Part shown: positions 43,176-53,859 of the stretch, piece after piece
Layout: every line of letters starts with the position of its first letter
How positions within the stretch are numbered: position 1 is the first letter of the stretch
Assembly: GCF_000719115.1 (NCBI RefSeq)
Contig: NZ_JOEA01000018.1
Location: forward strand, 62,001 to 126,000
DNA length: 64,000 bases
DNA from: Lentzea albidocapillata
GTDB lineage: Bacteria > Actinomycetota > Actinomycetes > Mycobacteriales > Pseudonocardiaceae
Direction: 5' to 3'
Position numbers and translations under genes: made by a program
The notes under the pieces: generated by a model
Seen by the model: only the letters and a program-made list of their open reading frames with translations
Databases searched by the model: none
What the model was told of the DNA's origin: nothing

Positions 43176-43789
43176 GCGCGCGCCCACGCAGGCACCTCCA
43201 CCGGTCCGTAGACGGCCTGGCCGGCGCCGGTCAGCAACGCCCAGTAGCGGTCGCCGTAGGACCAGTGCCACCACTCGGTCGGGTAGTTGACCAGGCCGGC
43301 GCCACCCAGCGCGGCGGCCAGCACTGTTCGGTTGTGGCGGGCCTCGTCGTCGACCGGCGCGCCGAAGAAGCACGCGCCGTCGCTCTCCTCGGGAGTGGCG
43401 TCGACCTCCGTGCCCATCCACAGGTCCGCACCCGACGTCGTGACCAGCGTCAGGTCCACGGCCGCGCCCGCGACGTGCGGCGCGACGGCCAGCGGTGCCA
43501 CGAACCGGCTGGACAACCGGTCCAGTTCGACCGTGTCCGCGGTGGGGTGGAGCTCACGCAGTTCGGCCGTGTAGCGCTCGATGATCGCGCTCTGGTCGGC
43601 GACGGTGCGGTGCCCCTCGATCACCCGCAGGTCCACACCGGACGGGAGCAGCGCGCGAGCCACGTCGAGACGCCGCGCGAGCCCTTCGCGCACCAGCACG
43701 CCGGGCGCGTGGTCCAGTGGCACCAAAGGATCCCCGTTGTCGAACACGCGGATGGCGCGCACGATCGGATCGGCTAGCAGGATGGTCAT
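43172..43789 (-). CDS. VanX-like D-Ala-D-Ala dipeptidase (peptidase M15D)
   Basis: 205 aa. Zinc dipeptidase motifs: RVIEGHRTVADQ, VAPHVAGAAVDLTLV (first zinc His and Asp), MGTEVDATPEESDGACFF and YPTEWWHWSYGDRYWA (catalytic Glu and last His). No signal peptide, so cytoplasmic like VanX. It would hydrolyse D-Ala-D-Ala and favour an alternative precursor dipeptide. First gene of the four-gene overlap-coupled operon. A pair of ACCTAGGA repeats lies directly upstream. Confidence 0.88.
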   Translation of the reverse strand: MTILLADPIVRAIRVFDNGDPLVPLDHAPGVLVREGLARRLDVARALLPSGVDLRVIEGHRTVADQSAIIERYTAELRELHPTADTVELDRLSSRFVAPLAVAPHVAGAAVDLTLVTTSGADLWMGTEVDATPEESDGACFFGAPVDDEARHNRTVLAAALGGAGLVNYPTEWWHWSYGDRYWALLTGAGQAVYGPVEVPAWARA

Positions 43790-43796
43790 GCAGCCA

Positions 43797-43822
43797 ACCT
43801 AGGAGCGTGCGTCCACCTAGGA
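43797..43822. promoter_or_regulatory. Direct repeat ACCTAGGA x2 upstream of the VanX-like operon
   Basis: ACCTAGGA at 43797-43804 and 43815-43822, 18 bp apart, 8-33 bp upstream of the VanX-like start. It is a possible activator or repressor site for the operon. The binding protein is unknown. Confidence 0.35.
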
Positions 43823-43955
43823 CTCCTCCTCCAGGCCACGCCCGCCCGCCGAACGAACGATTCAGAAGCGCGGACATCAGCCGTTCGGACGAGGGGCGCA
43901 CGGCGCGCGGGAATTAGGCAGACTGGTGCCGTGACCCGACAGAGGACGATCTGAC

Positions 43956-44807
43956 GTGCACGCCGCCGGCCTGGTGCTGCACCCGCGACGAGACTCCGCC
44001 GCCGCCGTCGAGGCCATCCTCGGCTGGGCGACCAAGCGCGGTGTCGAGATCCTCGGCATCTCCGACGAGATCCAGCGCCTGCGCTGCGAGGCGACCCCGG
44101 TCTCGGCCGAGGAACTGGGCCGCCGCGCCGACCTGCTGGTGAGCCTGGGCGGCGACGGCACGATGCTGCGCGCCATGCGCATGGCCGACGGCGAACGGGC
44201 CCCTGTCCTCGGCGTCAACCTGGGCAAACTCGGCTTTCTGGCCGAGGTCGACGTCCCGGACCTGCCCGCCGCCCTGAGCGCCATCGACGCCCACGAGTTC
44301 ACCGTCGAACCCCGCCTCGCCGTCGACGCGCGCTTCAACGACCAAAAGGTCACCGCGTTCAACGACGTCGCCGTGGTCCGCATCCCCGGCGAGGGCAACG
44401 CCCGCGTCGCAGTCCGGGTGGCCGGCCAGCCGTTCGTCAGCTACGCCGCCGACGCCGTCATCGTCGCCACCCCGACCGGTTCCACCGCCTACAGCTTCTC
44501 GGCGGGCGGCCCGATCACCAGCCCGTCCGTCGAGGCGTTGCTCGTCACCCCGGCCGCCCCGCACTCCGCCTACAGCCGGGGTGTGGTGCTGTCGGTGAAC
44601 GACGAGGTCGACCTCGACCTGCTGCCGTCCAGCGGCCGCCTGGCCGTGGAGGTGGACGGCATGGTCGCGGGCTACGTCGAGCCGGGTCAGCGGGTGTCGT
44701 TGCGCGGCCGTGCCGGTGCCGCCCGCGTGGTCCGGCTCGGGATGACGACGTTCTACCAGCGGGCACGGCGCAAGCTGCGGCTCACCGACTCCGCCGAACT
44801 GGGCTGA
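43956..44807 (+). CDS. nadK: NAD kinase
   Basis: 283 aa from GTG 43956 with AGAGGA upstream. It phosphorylates NAD(H) to NADP(H). VSLGGDGTMLRAMRM (residues about 64-78), GVNLGKLGFLAEVD, FNDVAVVR and VATPTGSTAYSFSAGGP are the family signatures. The N-terminus (LHPRRDSAAAV) is the usual phosphate-contacting start. Actinomycetes often have two NAD kinases. There is no recN or tlyA next to it, so this may be the secondary one. Confidence 0.93.
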   Translation: MHAAGLVLHPRRDSAAAVEAILGWATKRGVEILGISDEIQRLRCEATPVSAEELGRRADLLVSLGGDGTMLRAMRMADGERAPVLGVNLGKLGFLAEVDVPDLPAALSAIDAHEFTVEPRLAVDARFNDQKVTAFNDVAVVRIPGEGNARVAVRVAGQPFVSYAADAVIVATPTGSTAYSFSAGGPITSPSVEALLVTPAAPHSAYSRGVVLSVNDEVDLDLLPSSGRLAVEVDGMVAGYVEPGQRVSLRGRAGAARVVRLGMTTFYQRARRKLRLTDSAELG

Positions 44808-44891
44808 CCCACCTCGTCCCCCGACCTCCACCCGTGCTCAAGCGCCGCTTGTTCGGATGTCCGCGCCGAGCAACGGATGGGGGCAAGGGAC

Positions 44892-45839
44892 ATGGAGCTG
44901 AACAGGCGCAGGGTGTTCGCGCTGGGTGCGGGCGCCGCGCTCGCCGCGGGCACCGGGACCGCCGGTGCCGACGCCGGGAGGACGGCACCCGAGCCGAACC
45001 TCCCCGGCTTCAAGCACAACTACGCGCAGGTCAACGGGGTACGCCTGCACTACGTCACCGGCGGGCGGGGCGAACCGCTGCTCCTGCTGCCGGGGTGGCC
45101 GCAGACCTGGTGGCTGTACAACAAGATCATGCCCGCGCTCGCGACGAAGTTCCGCGTCATCGCGGTGGACATGCGCGGCCAGGGCGGTTCGGAAAAGCCT
45201 CAGGGCGGGTTCGACAAGAAGACGATGGCGACCGACATCCACGAGCTCGTCAAGAAGCTCGGGTACGACCAGGTCAACGTCGTCGGCCACGACCTGGGCA
45301 GCATGGTCGCGTTCTCCTTCGCGGCCAACTTCCCCGCCGCGACCAAGAAGGTCGCGTTCATGGACGTGCTGCATCCCGACGAGAGCTTCTACCAGATCCC
45401 GCTGCTGCCCCCGCCGGGCGGATTCAGCCTGTGGTGGTTCGCGTTCAACCAGGTCATGGGCCTGCCCGAGCAGCTGCTGGCCGGCCGGTTCCGGTATCTG
45501 CTCGACTGGCTGTTCGCGAACACCGCGTTCACGCCGTCCGCCATCGACGAGCGCTCACGGCGGATCTACGCGCAGAACTACAACTCGCCGGAGGCCATCC
45601 GCGCGAGCAACGGCTGGTACCAGGCGTTCCACCAGGACATCGCGGACGGCAGGACCTACGCCAAGCTGACCCCGCCGGTGCTCGGCCTGGCCTCGATCTC
45701 GTCCTACGACCAGTTCCTGGGCGCGCTGCCGAACGTCGCGAACCAGTTCGAGGTCGTGCGCGTCGACGGGTCCGGCCACTGGCTCGCCGAGGAGCAGCCG
45801 GACACCGTCGCCCGCGAGATCACGCGGTTCTTCAGCTGA
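44892..45839 (+). CDS. Secreted (Tat-type) alpha/beta hydrolase, epoxide-hydrolase-like
   Basis: 315 aa from ATG 44892 (ATG 44877 is an in-frame alternative). The twin-arginine signal is MELNRRRVFALGAGAALAAG. The alpha/beta-hydrolase core has LLLLPGWPQTWW (oxyanion), VDMRGQGGSEKP, nucleophile Asp in VVGHDLGSMVAF (about 138) and catalytic His in SGHWLAEEQP. An Asp nucleophile points to the epoxide hydrolase/haloalkane dehalogenase branch. The cap domain covers about 170-250. Confidence 0.88.
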   Translation: MELNRRRVFALGAGAALAAGTGTAGADAGRTAPEPNLPGFKHNYAQVNGVRLHYVTGGRGEPLLLLPGWPQTWWLYNKIMPALATKFRVIAVDMRGQGGSEKPQGGFDKKTMATDIHELVKKLGYDQVNVVGHDLGSMVAFSFAANFPAATKKVAFMDVLHPDESFYQIPLLPPPGGFSLWWFAFNQVMGLPEQLLAGRFRYLLDWLFANTAFTPSAIDERSRRIYAQNYNSPEAIRASNGWYQAFHQDIADGRTYAKLTPPVLGLASISSYDQFLGALPNVANQFEVVRVDGSGHWLAEEQPDTVAREITRFFS

Positions 45840-45999
45840 CCGGACGTGCCGAGGGGATGAACGCCGCGATCACGACTGCCGGCAGCGCGGTCGCGGCGCC
45901 CAGGCCCATGATGAGCTGGAAGCTGAACGGCACGCCCACCTGCGTGAGCACGACGCCGTGCTCGACACCGACGTGCCGGGTTGTCGCGCCTGTCAGCGA
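45832..45999 (-). pseudogene. C-terminal remnant of an MFS transporter
   Basis: Directly after the GNAT stop codon, and in the same reading frame, about 55 codons encode a sequence like the last loop and final membrane helix of an MFS permease (VEHGVVLTQVGVPFSFQLIM, then GLGAATALPAVVIAAFIPSARP). High G/C at third positions supports past coding. No start or upstream part remains. Likely left by a deletion that placed the GNAT gene over the rest. Confidence 0.5.
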
Positions 46000-46791
46000 C
46001 TAGTTCTTCAGCGCGTAGAAGCGGATCGGCGCGTTCGGCTCGAACCCGATCCGGGGATAGACCGGTGCTCCGGCGGCCGTGGCGTGCAGCGTGGCACGGG
46101 TGATCCCGGTCGCCCGCCACGCTTCGTGCAACGCCTTGCGCGTCACCGCCTCGCCATATCCCCGGCGCTCAGATCCGGGCTCGGTCGCCACCAGCACCAC
46201 GAACAGCCGCCCGGCCGTCTCGACCGCTCCCGCGCACGTCACCGGCACACCGTCCCTGAGGCCCAGGTACGCGTGCACCCCGCTCTTCCACAGCGCCGAA
46301 CCGGCGATGCCGTCACGGCCGGCCTCCAGATCGAACCCGTACGCACGGGAGTTGATGTCCGCGTACGCCAGCAGCTGGTCGTCGGTCGTCACCCGCTCGA
46401 ACGTCAGCTCCGGGTGCGCGGGCTCGGGGATCGGCAGCAGGTCGCCCGCCATCCCGGTGCCGGGAAACGCGTACTCGAACCCGGCACGGCCGGCCAGCGC
46501 GTCGAGGTCGGCACCCTCCGCCAGGCCCTCGAACACCCACAGGAAGCCGAAGTTCTGCTTCGTACGCATGACGTCGGCGGCTTCGGCGAAGCGCTGTGCG
46601 AGCAGGTCGGCGCCGATGCCGGACTCGGTGAGCGTCACGCAGTTCCAGAAGGGGAACCTGCAGTCCGCCCACCGCACCGCGATGCCGAGGAGATCACGCA
46701 CGTCGGCGTTCGGATCCCGGTCCAGCACCATGGCGCGCCATCCGACGGTGAGCTGTTCCACGGACTCCAGCGCTTCGGTCGAATCGATCAT
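46000..46791 (-). CDS. GNAT-family N-acetyltransferase
   Basis: 263 aa. The C-terminal half (residues about 120-263) is a GNAT domain: VHAYLGLRDGVPVTCAGAVE, then VATEPGSERRGYGEAVTRKAL (acetyl-CoA pyrophosphate loop, R/Q-x-x-G-x-G/A pattern) and YPRIGFEPNAPIRFYAL. The N-terminal half is less conserved and may be a degenerate second domain. The substrate is unknown. Confidence 0.85.
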   Translation of the reverse strand: MIDSTEALESVEQLTVGWRAMVLDRDPNADVRDLLGIAVRWADCRFPFWNCVTLTESGIGADLLAQRFAEAADVMRTKQNFGFLWVFEGLAEGADLDALAGRAGFEYAFPGTGMAGDLLPIPEPAHPELTFERVTTDDQLLAYADINSRAYGFDLEAGRDGIAGSALWKSGVHAYLGLRDGVPVTCAGAVETAGRLFVVLVATEPGSERRGYGEAVTRKALHEAWRATGITRATLHATAAGAPVYPRIGFEPNAPIRFYALKN

Positions 46792-46808
46792 GCTCGCAAG
46801 CCTAGGGC

Positions 46809-47798
46809 CTAGTCAGCGGCGTTCTCCCGCAGCCGCCGCAGCATCAACGCCAGCTGCAGCCGGAACCGGCCGGCCGAGTCGAGCTCGAACCCGAGCACCG
46901 ACTCGGCGCGGGCGAGCCGTGCGGGCATCGTGCTGTGGTGCCGGTGCAACGCTGCCGCGGCCTTGCGCACCGAACCCGTGGCGCACAACGCGTCCAGCAT
47001 CGTGATCATGCCCGGTTCCGCGGCCAGCCGGTCCAGCGCGCGCACGTCAGGTAGCGCCCCGATGTCCGCGAGGCCGACCTGCTCGGCCAGAAGCGCAAGG
47101 CCGCCAAGCCTTTCCCACCACACGACCGGCTCACCGTCCGATGTGTACCGCAACGCCGTCCGCGCGGCCTGCCAGGACCTGGCCGCGTCGATCGCGGGCA
47201 GCGACGGGCCGACACCGAGCCGTCCGGCCGTCTCCGGGACCTCGGTGGTCAGCACCGCACGCACGGTGCCCACCAGCACCGACCGTCCGGGAACCTCTGT
47301 GGTGGCCGCCAGCACGCGCAACGGCGCTGTGGCTGCGATGCCGAGCAGGTGCAGCGCGCGAGAACGTTCCGCCGTACCGGCGCCGTCGGACAGGACGAGC
47401 TCGATCAGCGCCGGATCGCCCAGTTCCGGCAGGGGCACGCTGGAGTGCTCGAGCAGCACGGCGGCGGCGATCGCGAACCGTTCCAGCAGCATGTCGTCCA
47501 GCGGCGCGGGCGCGCCCTGCCGGGCGACCCAGACCTCCACGCCGCCTTCGAGCGCGCGGACTGATGCCTTCGCGGGCACCGGGCCTGCCGTGACGGCGCC
47601 CCCGGCATCGGCGCACAGCAGGAGGCCCTGGCCGGGGGCGTGCAGGCCGACCGGGCACCCGGCGAGTTCGGAGGTGCTGCGCACCAACGCGTCCAGGCCC
47701 GCGCGCCCGGTGATCAGGCGATCGAAGAACCCGATCACCTTCACCGCGCTCTCGGCGTCGGCGTCCAGCCCGGACAACCTCAGCAGCAGGCCCTTCAT
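46809..47798 (-). CDS. PucR-type helix-turn-helix transcriptional regulator
   Basis: 329 aa from ATG 47798 (GGTGA 5 nt upstream). A GAF-like or unassigned middle is followed by the PucR C-terminal helix-turn-helix (MLDALCATGSVRKAAAALHRHHSTMPARL, residues about 275-305, ending FELDSAGRFRLQLALML). Divergent from an HSL-type esterase, with a 12-bp inverted repeat between them, so it probably regulates the esterase. Confidence 0.85.
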   Translation of the reverse strand: MKGLLLRLSGLDADAESAVKVIGFFDRLITGRAGLDALVRSTSELAGCPVGLHAPGQGLLLCADAGGAVTAGPVPAKASVRALEGGVEVWVARQGAPAPLDDMLLERFAIAAAVLLEHSSVPLPELGDPALIELVLSDGAGTAERSRALHLLGIAATAPLRVLAATTEVPGRSVLVGTVRAVLTTEVPETAGRLGVGPSLPAIDAARSWQAARTALRYTSDGEPVVWWERLGGLALLAEQVGLADIGALPDVRALDRLAAEPGMITMLDALCATGSVRKAAAALHRHHSTMPARLARAESVLGFELDSAGRFRLQLALMLRRLRENAAD

Positions 47799-47813
47799 CC
47801 CGTCACCATAGCC

Positions 47814-47859
47814 CCGACAGGTGGCTGGCCGAGTGGCCGAATCGCCCGCCACGTGTCGG
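47814..47859. promoter_or_regulatory. Inverted repeat between PucR-type regulator and esterase genes
   Basis: CCGACAGGTGGC (47814-47825) and GCCACGTGTCGG (47848-47859) pair at 11 of 12 positions with a 22-nt spacer. It is centred between the divergent starts (47798 and 47897) and is a likely regulator site. Confidence 0.45.
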
Positions 47860-47896
47860 CTGCCCGCACCGACGTTCCGAGCCGAGGATTGATCCC

Positions 47897-48859
47897 ATGA
47901 GCTACGACCTGGATCCCGAACTGCTGCCCTGGCTCGACATGCTGCCGCAGGTGACCCTGACCGACCACGAGGCACTGGTCGCCGCGCGCACCCAGCAGTC
48001 GGAGCTGGCGAACCTCGTCCCGGCGTACGAGCCGGCCAACCCGATCGACGTCCGCGACGAGACGGTTCCCGGTCCCTCCGGCGCCCCGGACGTGCGGGTG
48101 CGCGTCTACGGCCGGGCCGGCCGCGAGAACCCCGTGCCCGGCCTGGTCTACATCCACGGTGGCGGGTTCATCGTCGGCAGCGTCGAGATGTTCGAGGCAC
48201 ACGTGCTGAAGCTCGTGGACCAGCTGGACATCGTGGTCGTGTCGGTCGACTACCGGCTTGCTCCCGAGCACCCGTTTCCGGCGCCGGTCGAGGACTGCTA
48301 CGCGGCGCTGCAGTGGACGGCGGCCAAGGCTGATGAGCTCGGCATCGATCCCGCACGGCTCGGCATCGGCGGCGAGAGCGCGGGTGGCGGGCTCACCGCC
48401 GGGACCGTGCTGCTCGCGCGCGATCGCGGCGGTCCCGAGCTCACCTTCCAGCTCCTCGGCATCCCCGAGTTGGACGACCGGCTCGACACCGAGTCCATGC
48501 GGGACTACGTCGACACCCCGCTGTGGAACCGCCCCAACGCGATCTACAGCTGGACCGCCTACCTGGGCACCGAACCGGGCGGCGACGACGTCTCGCCGTA
48601 CGCCGCCCCGGCCCGTGCCACCGACCTGTCCGGGCTCCCGCCCACGTTCGTCACGACCTGCCAGTACGACCCGCTGCGCGACGAAGGCGTCGAGTACGCG
48701 CGACGGCTCGCGCACGCGGGTGTACCGACCGAGCTGCGCCTGTACCCCGCCACGTTCCACGGTTCCTCGCTCGTCGAGAGCGCGGAGATCTCACGCCGGA
48801 TGTTCGCCGACGAGGTGGACGCGTTGCGCCGCGGTTTGAAGGTCACAGGCTCCCAGTGA
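47897..48859 (+). CDS. HSL-family alpha/beta hydrolase (esterase/lipase)
   Basis: 320 aa cytosolic esterase. Oxyanion HGGGF in LVYIHGGGFIVGS (about 89), SVDYRLAPEHPFPAPVEDC, nucleophile Ser in IGGESAGGGLTAG (about 160), then CQYDPLRDEGVEYA (Asp) and PATFHGSS (His). Hormone-sensitive-lipase group (family IV), acting on short-chain acyl esters. The last 17 bp overlap the GH5 gene. Confidence 0.93.
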   Translation: MSYDLDPELLPWLDMLPQVTLTDHEALVAARTQQSELANLVPAYEPANPIDVRDETVPGPSGAPDVRVRVYGRAGRENPVPGLVYIHGGGFIVGSVEMFEAHVLKLVDQLDIVVVSVDYRLAPEHPFPAPVEDCYAALQWTAAKADELGIDPARLGIGGESAGGGLTAGTVLLARDRGGPELTFQLLGIPELDDRLDTESMRDYVDTPLWNRPNAIYSWTAYLGTEPGGDDVSPYAAPARATDLSGLPPTFVTTCQYDPLRDEGVEYARRLAHAGVPTELRLYPATFHGSSLVESAEISRRMFADEVDALRRGLKVTGSQ

Positions 48860-50891
48860 CCGAGCTGCCGGACCTGATGACGTAGTAGGTGACGGTGGCG
48901 CCACTCCAGTAGTGGAACGTCAGCGTCACCCGCGCGTTGTCGTTGACCTCGGCGAAGAACTCCGGGGTCAGCGTCGTCACGCCGGTGGTGTAGTTCGGCG
49001 CGAACGTCCGGTCGAACTCCTTGAAGGAGGTCCAGTTGTGCGGTCCGGCGTTCGACCCGTCGGCGTACTTCGCCTCCATCGTGGCGAGCAGGTCGCCGCG
49101 GAAGGTCGTCGGGATCGCGAACGAGCCGGTGGTGCCGGTCGCGGCGGACAGCACGGGCGTGTCGTGGGTGATCAGGTTGACCCGCCACGGCACACCCGCC
49201 GAGAAGTGGGCCGTGAGTACGGCGTTCGTGCCGTAGCCACGTGATCCACTCAGCCTGGTCATCGCCGCGGCGGTCAGGGTGAGCTGGTCGCCCGAGGTCG
49301 TGTAGTCGGTGCCCCGCACCAGTTCCGCCGTGCCCTGACGCAGGCCGGTGAACGTGGTTCCGTTGGTGTTCAACGTGATCGTCTTGGCAGTGACGGCGCT
49401 CGACCGGGCGCTGAACACCTGGTCGGACGAGGCCGTGCCGGAGCGGGTGGTCCAGCTCGACTTGATCTGCGCGGCCAGTTCGGCATCGCTCCACTGCAAG
49501 GACGTGCGGCCGAGGTGCTGGCCGTTGTCCCACAGCATCGTGGTGATCTTCTTGGTGCGCGCGTAGTAACCGAAGTGCTCGAAGAACTTCAGCTTCTCGC
49601 CCTGCTCGATCGTGCCGGTGTGGCGGTCGAACCCGAGCAGTCCGTACTCGCCGAGGATCACCGGGACGCCGCGCGCGACGAAGGTGTTGTACACGCGGTC
49701 GAACGAGTCGGTCAGGTCCTTCTGCGCGGTCGCGTCGTACCGCGTGCCACCGGCCACGTTCACGCTGAACGGCCAGTAGCCGTAGTAGTGCACGGTCGCG
49801 ACCAGGTTCGCGTCGCCGAAGCCGCTGATCGACGTCGCCAGCTCGTCGAGGCGTGCCTGGTCGGACGAGGTGTGCAGGGTGGGCAGCACCAGGAGGCGGT
49901 TCGCGTTGTTGCCGCCGGAGCGCCGCACGATGTCGCGGAAGGACGAGTTCAGCTCGTGCAGCAGCTGTGCGTTCTGGGCGTCACCCGAGCTGCCGGTGAA
50001 CTGCGGCTCGTTCACGCTCTCGAACACGAGCTTGCCCGGCGAGTCCCGGAAAGCGGTGGCCAGCTGCGTCCAGATCGCGTTGTAGCGGGTGAGCACGCCG
50101 GTCCGGTTCGACGGCATGGCCGCGATCCACTGCCACGAGTCGTGGTGAATGTTGATCATGACGTGGAAGCCGTCCGCCAGCGCCCAGCCGACGACCTCCT
50201 TGACGCGGTTCAGGTACGCCGCCTCGATCACGTGGTCCTGGGCCTGGTGCTGGCCCCACGTGACGGGGATGCGGATGCTCTTGAAGCCCTGTGCCTTCAC
50301 GTTGTCCAGCAAGGCTTCCGTGACGCGCGGGTTGCCCCAGGACGTCTCGTCGCTCCCGGTGGAGTCCAGCGTGTTGCCGAGGTTCCACCCCGGCTGCATC
50401 GCCGCCACCTGCGCCATCGCGTCGCCCGGCGCCGGGTTCCCGGTGGTGGTCGTCGTGGTCGTCGTGGTCGGGGGCGTGCCCGGTTCGCCGGTGCACGTGA
50501 CCCCGTTGAGGGCGAACGACCGCGGCGCCGTGTTGGTGCCGGACCAGCTGCCGTTGAAGCCGAAGGACACCGAGGCGTTGGGCTCGATCACCGCGTTGTA
50601 GCCGGCGTTGACGGCGGTGGTGTCGGCGCCGGACGACGTGACGGTGGCGTTCCAGGCCTGGGTCACCCGCTGGCCGGACGGCCACGTCCAGGTCAGGCGC
50701 CAGCCGTCGACGCGCTCACCGAGGTTCCTGATGGACACGTTCGCGGTGAATCCGCCGTTCCACTGACTCGGCACCGCGTAGTCCACCTTGCAGCCCGGCG
50801 CCGCCGCGGCAGGAGCCACGACCGCCAGACCGATGCTCGCGGCCACCGAGACGAAAGCCGCCGTGAGCGCGAAGCCGCGCCTTCCGGTCAT
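48843..50891 (-). CDS. Secreted GH5 endoglucanase with CBM2, CBM_X2 and CBM46-like domains
   Basis: 682 aa from ATG 50891. Signal peptide 1-32; CBM2 about 34-131 (disulfide Cys in GCKVDY and VTCTGEPG, Trp in WRLTWTWPSGQ); Thr-rich linker; GH5 barrel about 150-475 (PGWNLGNTLDSTG, IRIPVTWG, acid/base Glu in FESVNEPQF, nucleophile Glu in ILGEYGLLGF); then an Ig-like X2 domain (about 480-570) and a C-terminal CBM46-like domain to 682. The GH5-X2-CBM46 core resembles Bacillus halodurans Cel5B. It cleaves cellulose, beta-glucan or xyloglucan. A CebR box lies at 50909, 17 bp before the start. Confidence 0.95.
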   Translation of the reverse strand: MTGRRGFALTAAFVSVAASIGLAVVAPAAAAPGCKVDYAVPSQWNGGFTANVSIRNLGERVDGWRLTWTWPSGQRVTQAWNATVTSSGADTTAVNAGYNAVIEPNASVSFGFNGSWSGTNTAPRSFALNGVTCTGEPGTPPTTTTTTTTTGNPAPGDAMAQVAAMQPGWNLGNTLDSTGSDETSWGNPRVTEALLDNVKAQGFKSIRIPVTWGQHQAQDHVIEAAYLNRVKEVVGWALADGFHVMINIHHDSWQWIAAMPSNRTGVLTRYNAIWTQLATAFRDSPGKLVFESVNEPQFTGSSGDAQNAQLLHELNSSFRDIVRRSGGNNANRLLVLPTLHTSSDQARLDELATSISGFGDANLVATVHYYGYWPFSVNVAGGTRYDATAQKDLTDSFDRVYNTFVARGVPVILGEYGLLGFDRHTGTIEQGEKLKFFEHFGYYARTKKITTMLWDNGQHLGRTSLQWSDAELAAQIKSSWTTRSGTASSDQVFSARSSAVTAKTITLNTNGTTFTGLRQGTAELVRGTDYTTSGDQLTLTAAAMTRLSGSRGYGTNAVLTAHFSAGVPWRVNLITHDTPVLSAATGTTGSFAIPTTFRGDLLATMEAKYADGSNAGPHNWTSFKEFDRTFAPNYTTGVTTLTPEFFAEVNDNARVTLTFHYWSGATVTYYVIRSGSSVTGSL

Positions 50892-50908
50892 GACACACCT
50901 CCCGAATC

Positions 50909-50922
50909 TGGGAGCGTTCCCA
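50909..50922. promoter_or_regulatory. CebR box (one mismatch) of the GH5 gene
   Basis: TGGGAGCGTTCCCA. One base differs from the palindromic CebR/CelR consensus. On the minus strand it directly follows a -10-like TACAGT (50937-50932), so a bound repressor would cover the transcription start. Confidence 0.8.
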
Positions 50923-50938
50923 GGTGGCCGGACTGTAG

Positions 50939-53731
<2,793 letters not shown>

Positions 53732-53738
53732 TGAACCT

Positions 53739-53782
53739 CGGGGCGGGACGTTCTGCGCGGCACAGGCGTCCCGCCCCGTTCC
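53739..53782 (+). terminator. Terminator after the GH9 gene
   Basis: Perfect 12-bp stem CGGGGCGGGACG (53739-53750) with CGTCCCGCCCCG (53767-53778), 16-nt loop, then TTCCC. Confidence 0.7.
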
Positions 53783-53859
53783 CATTCGCGGTCGCGCTCT
53801 CACGAACCGGACACGCGAGCGTTTCGTCACATTCGATCTGACGGTCGCGGACTCCTACG

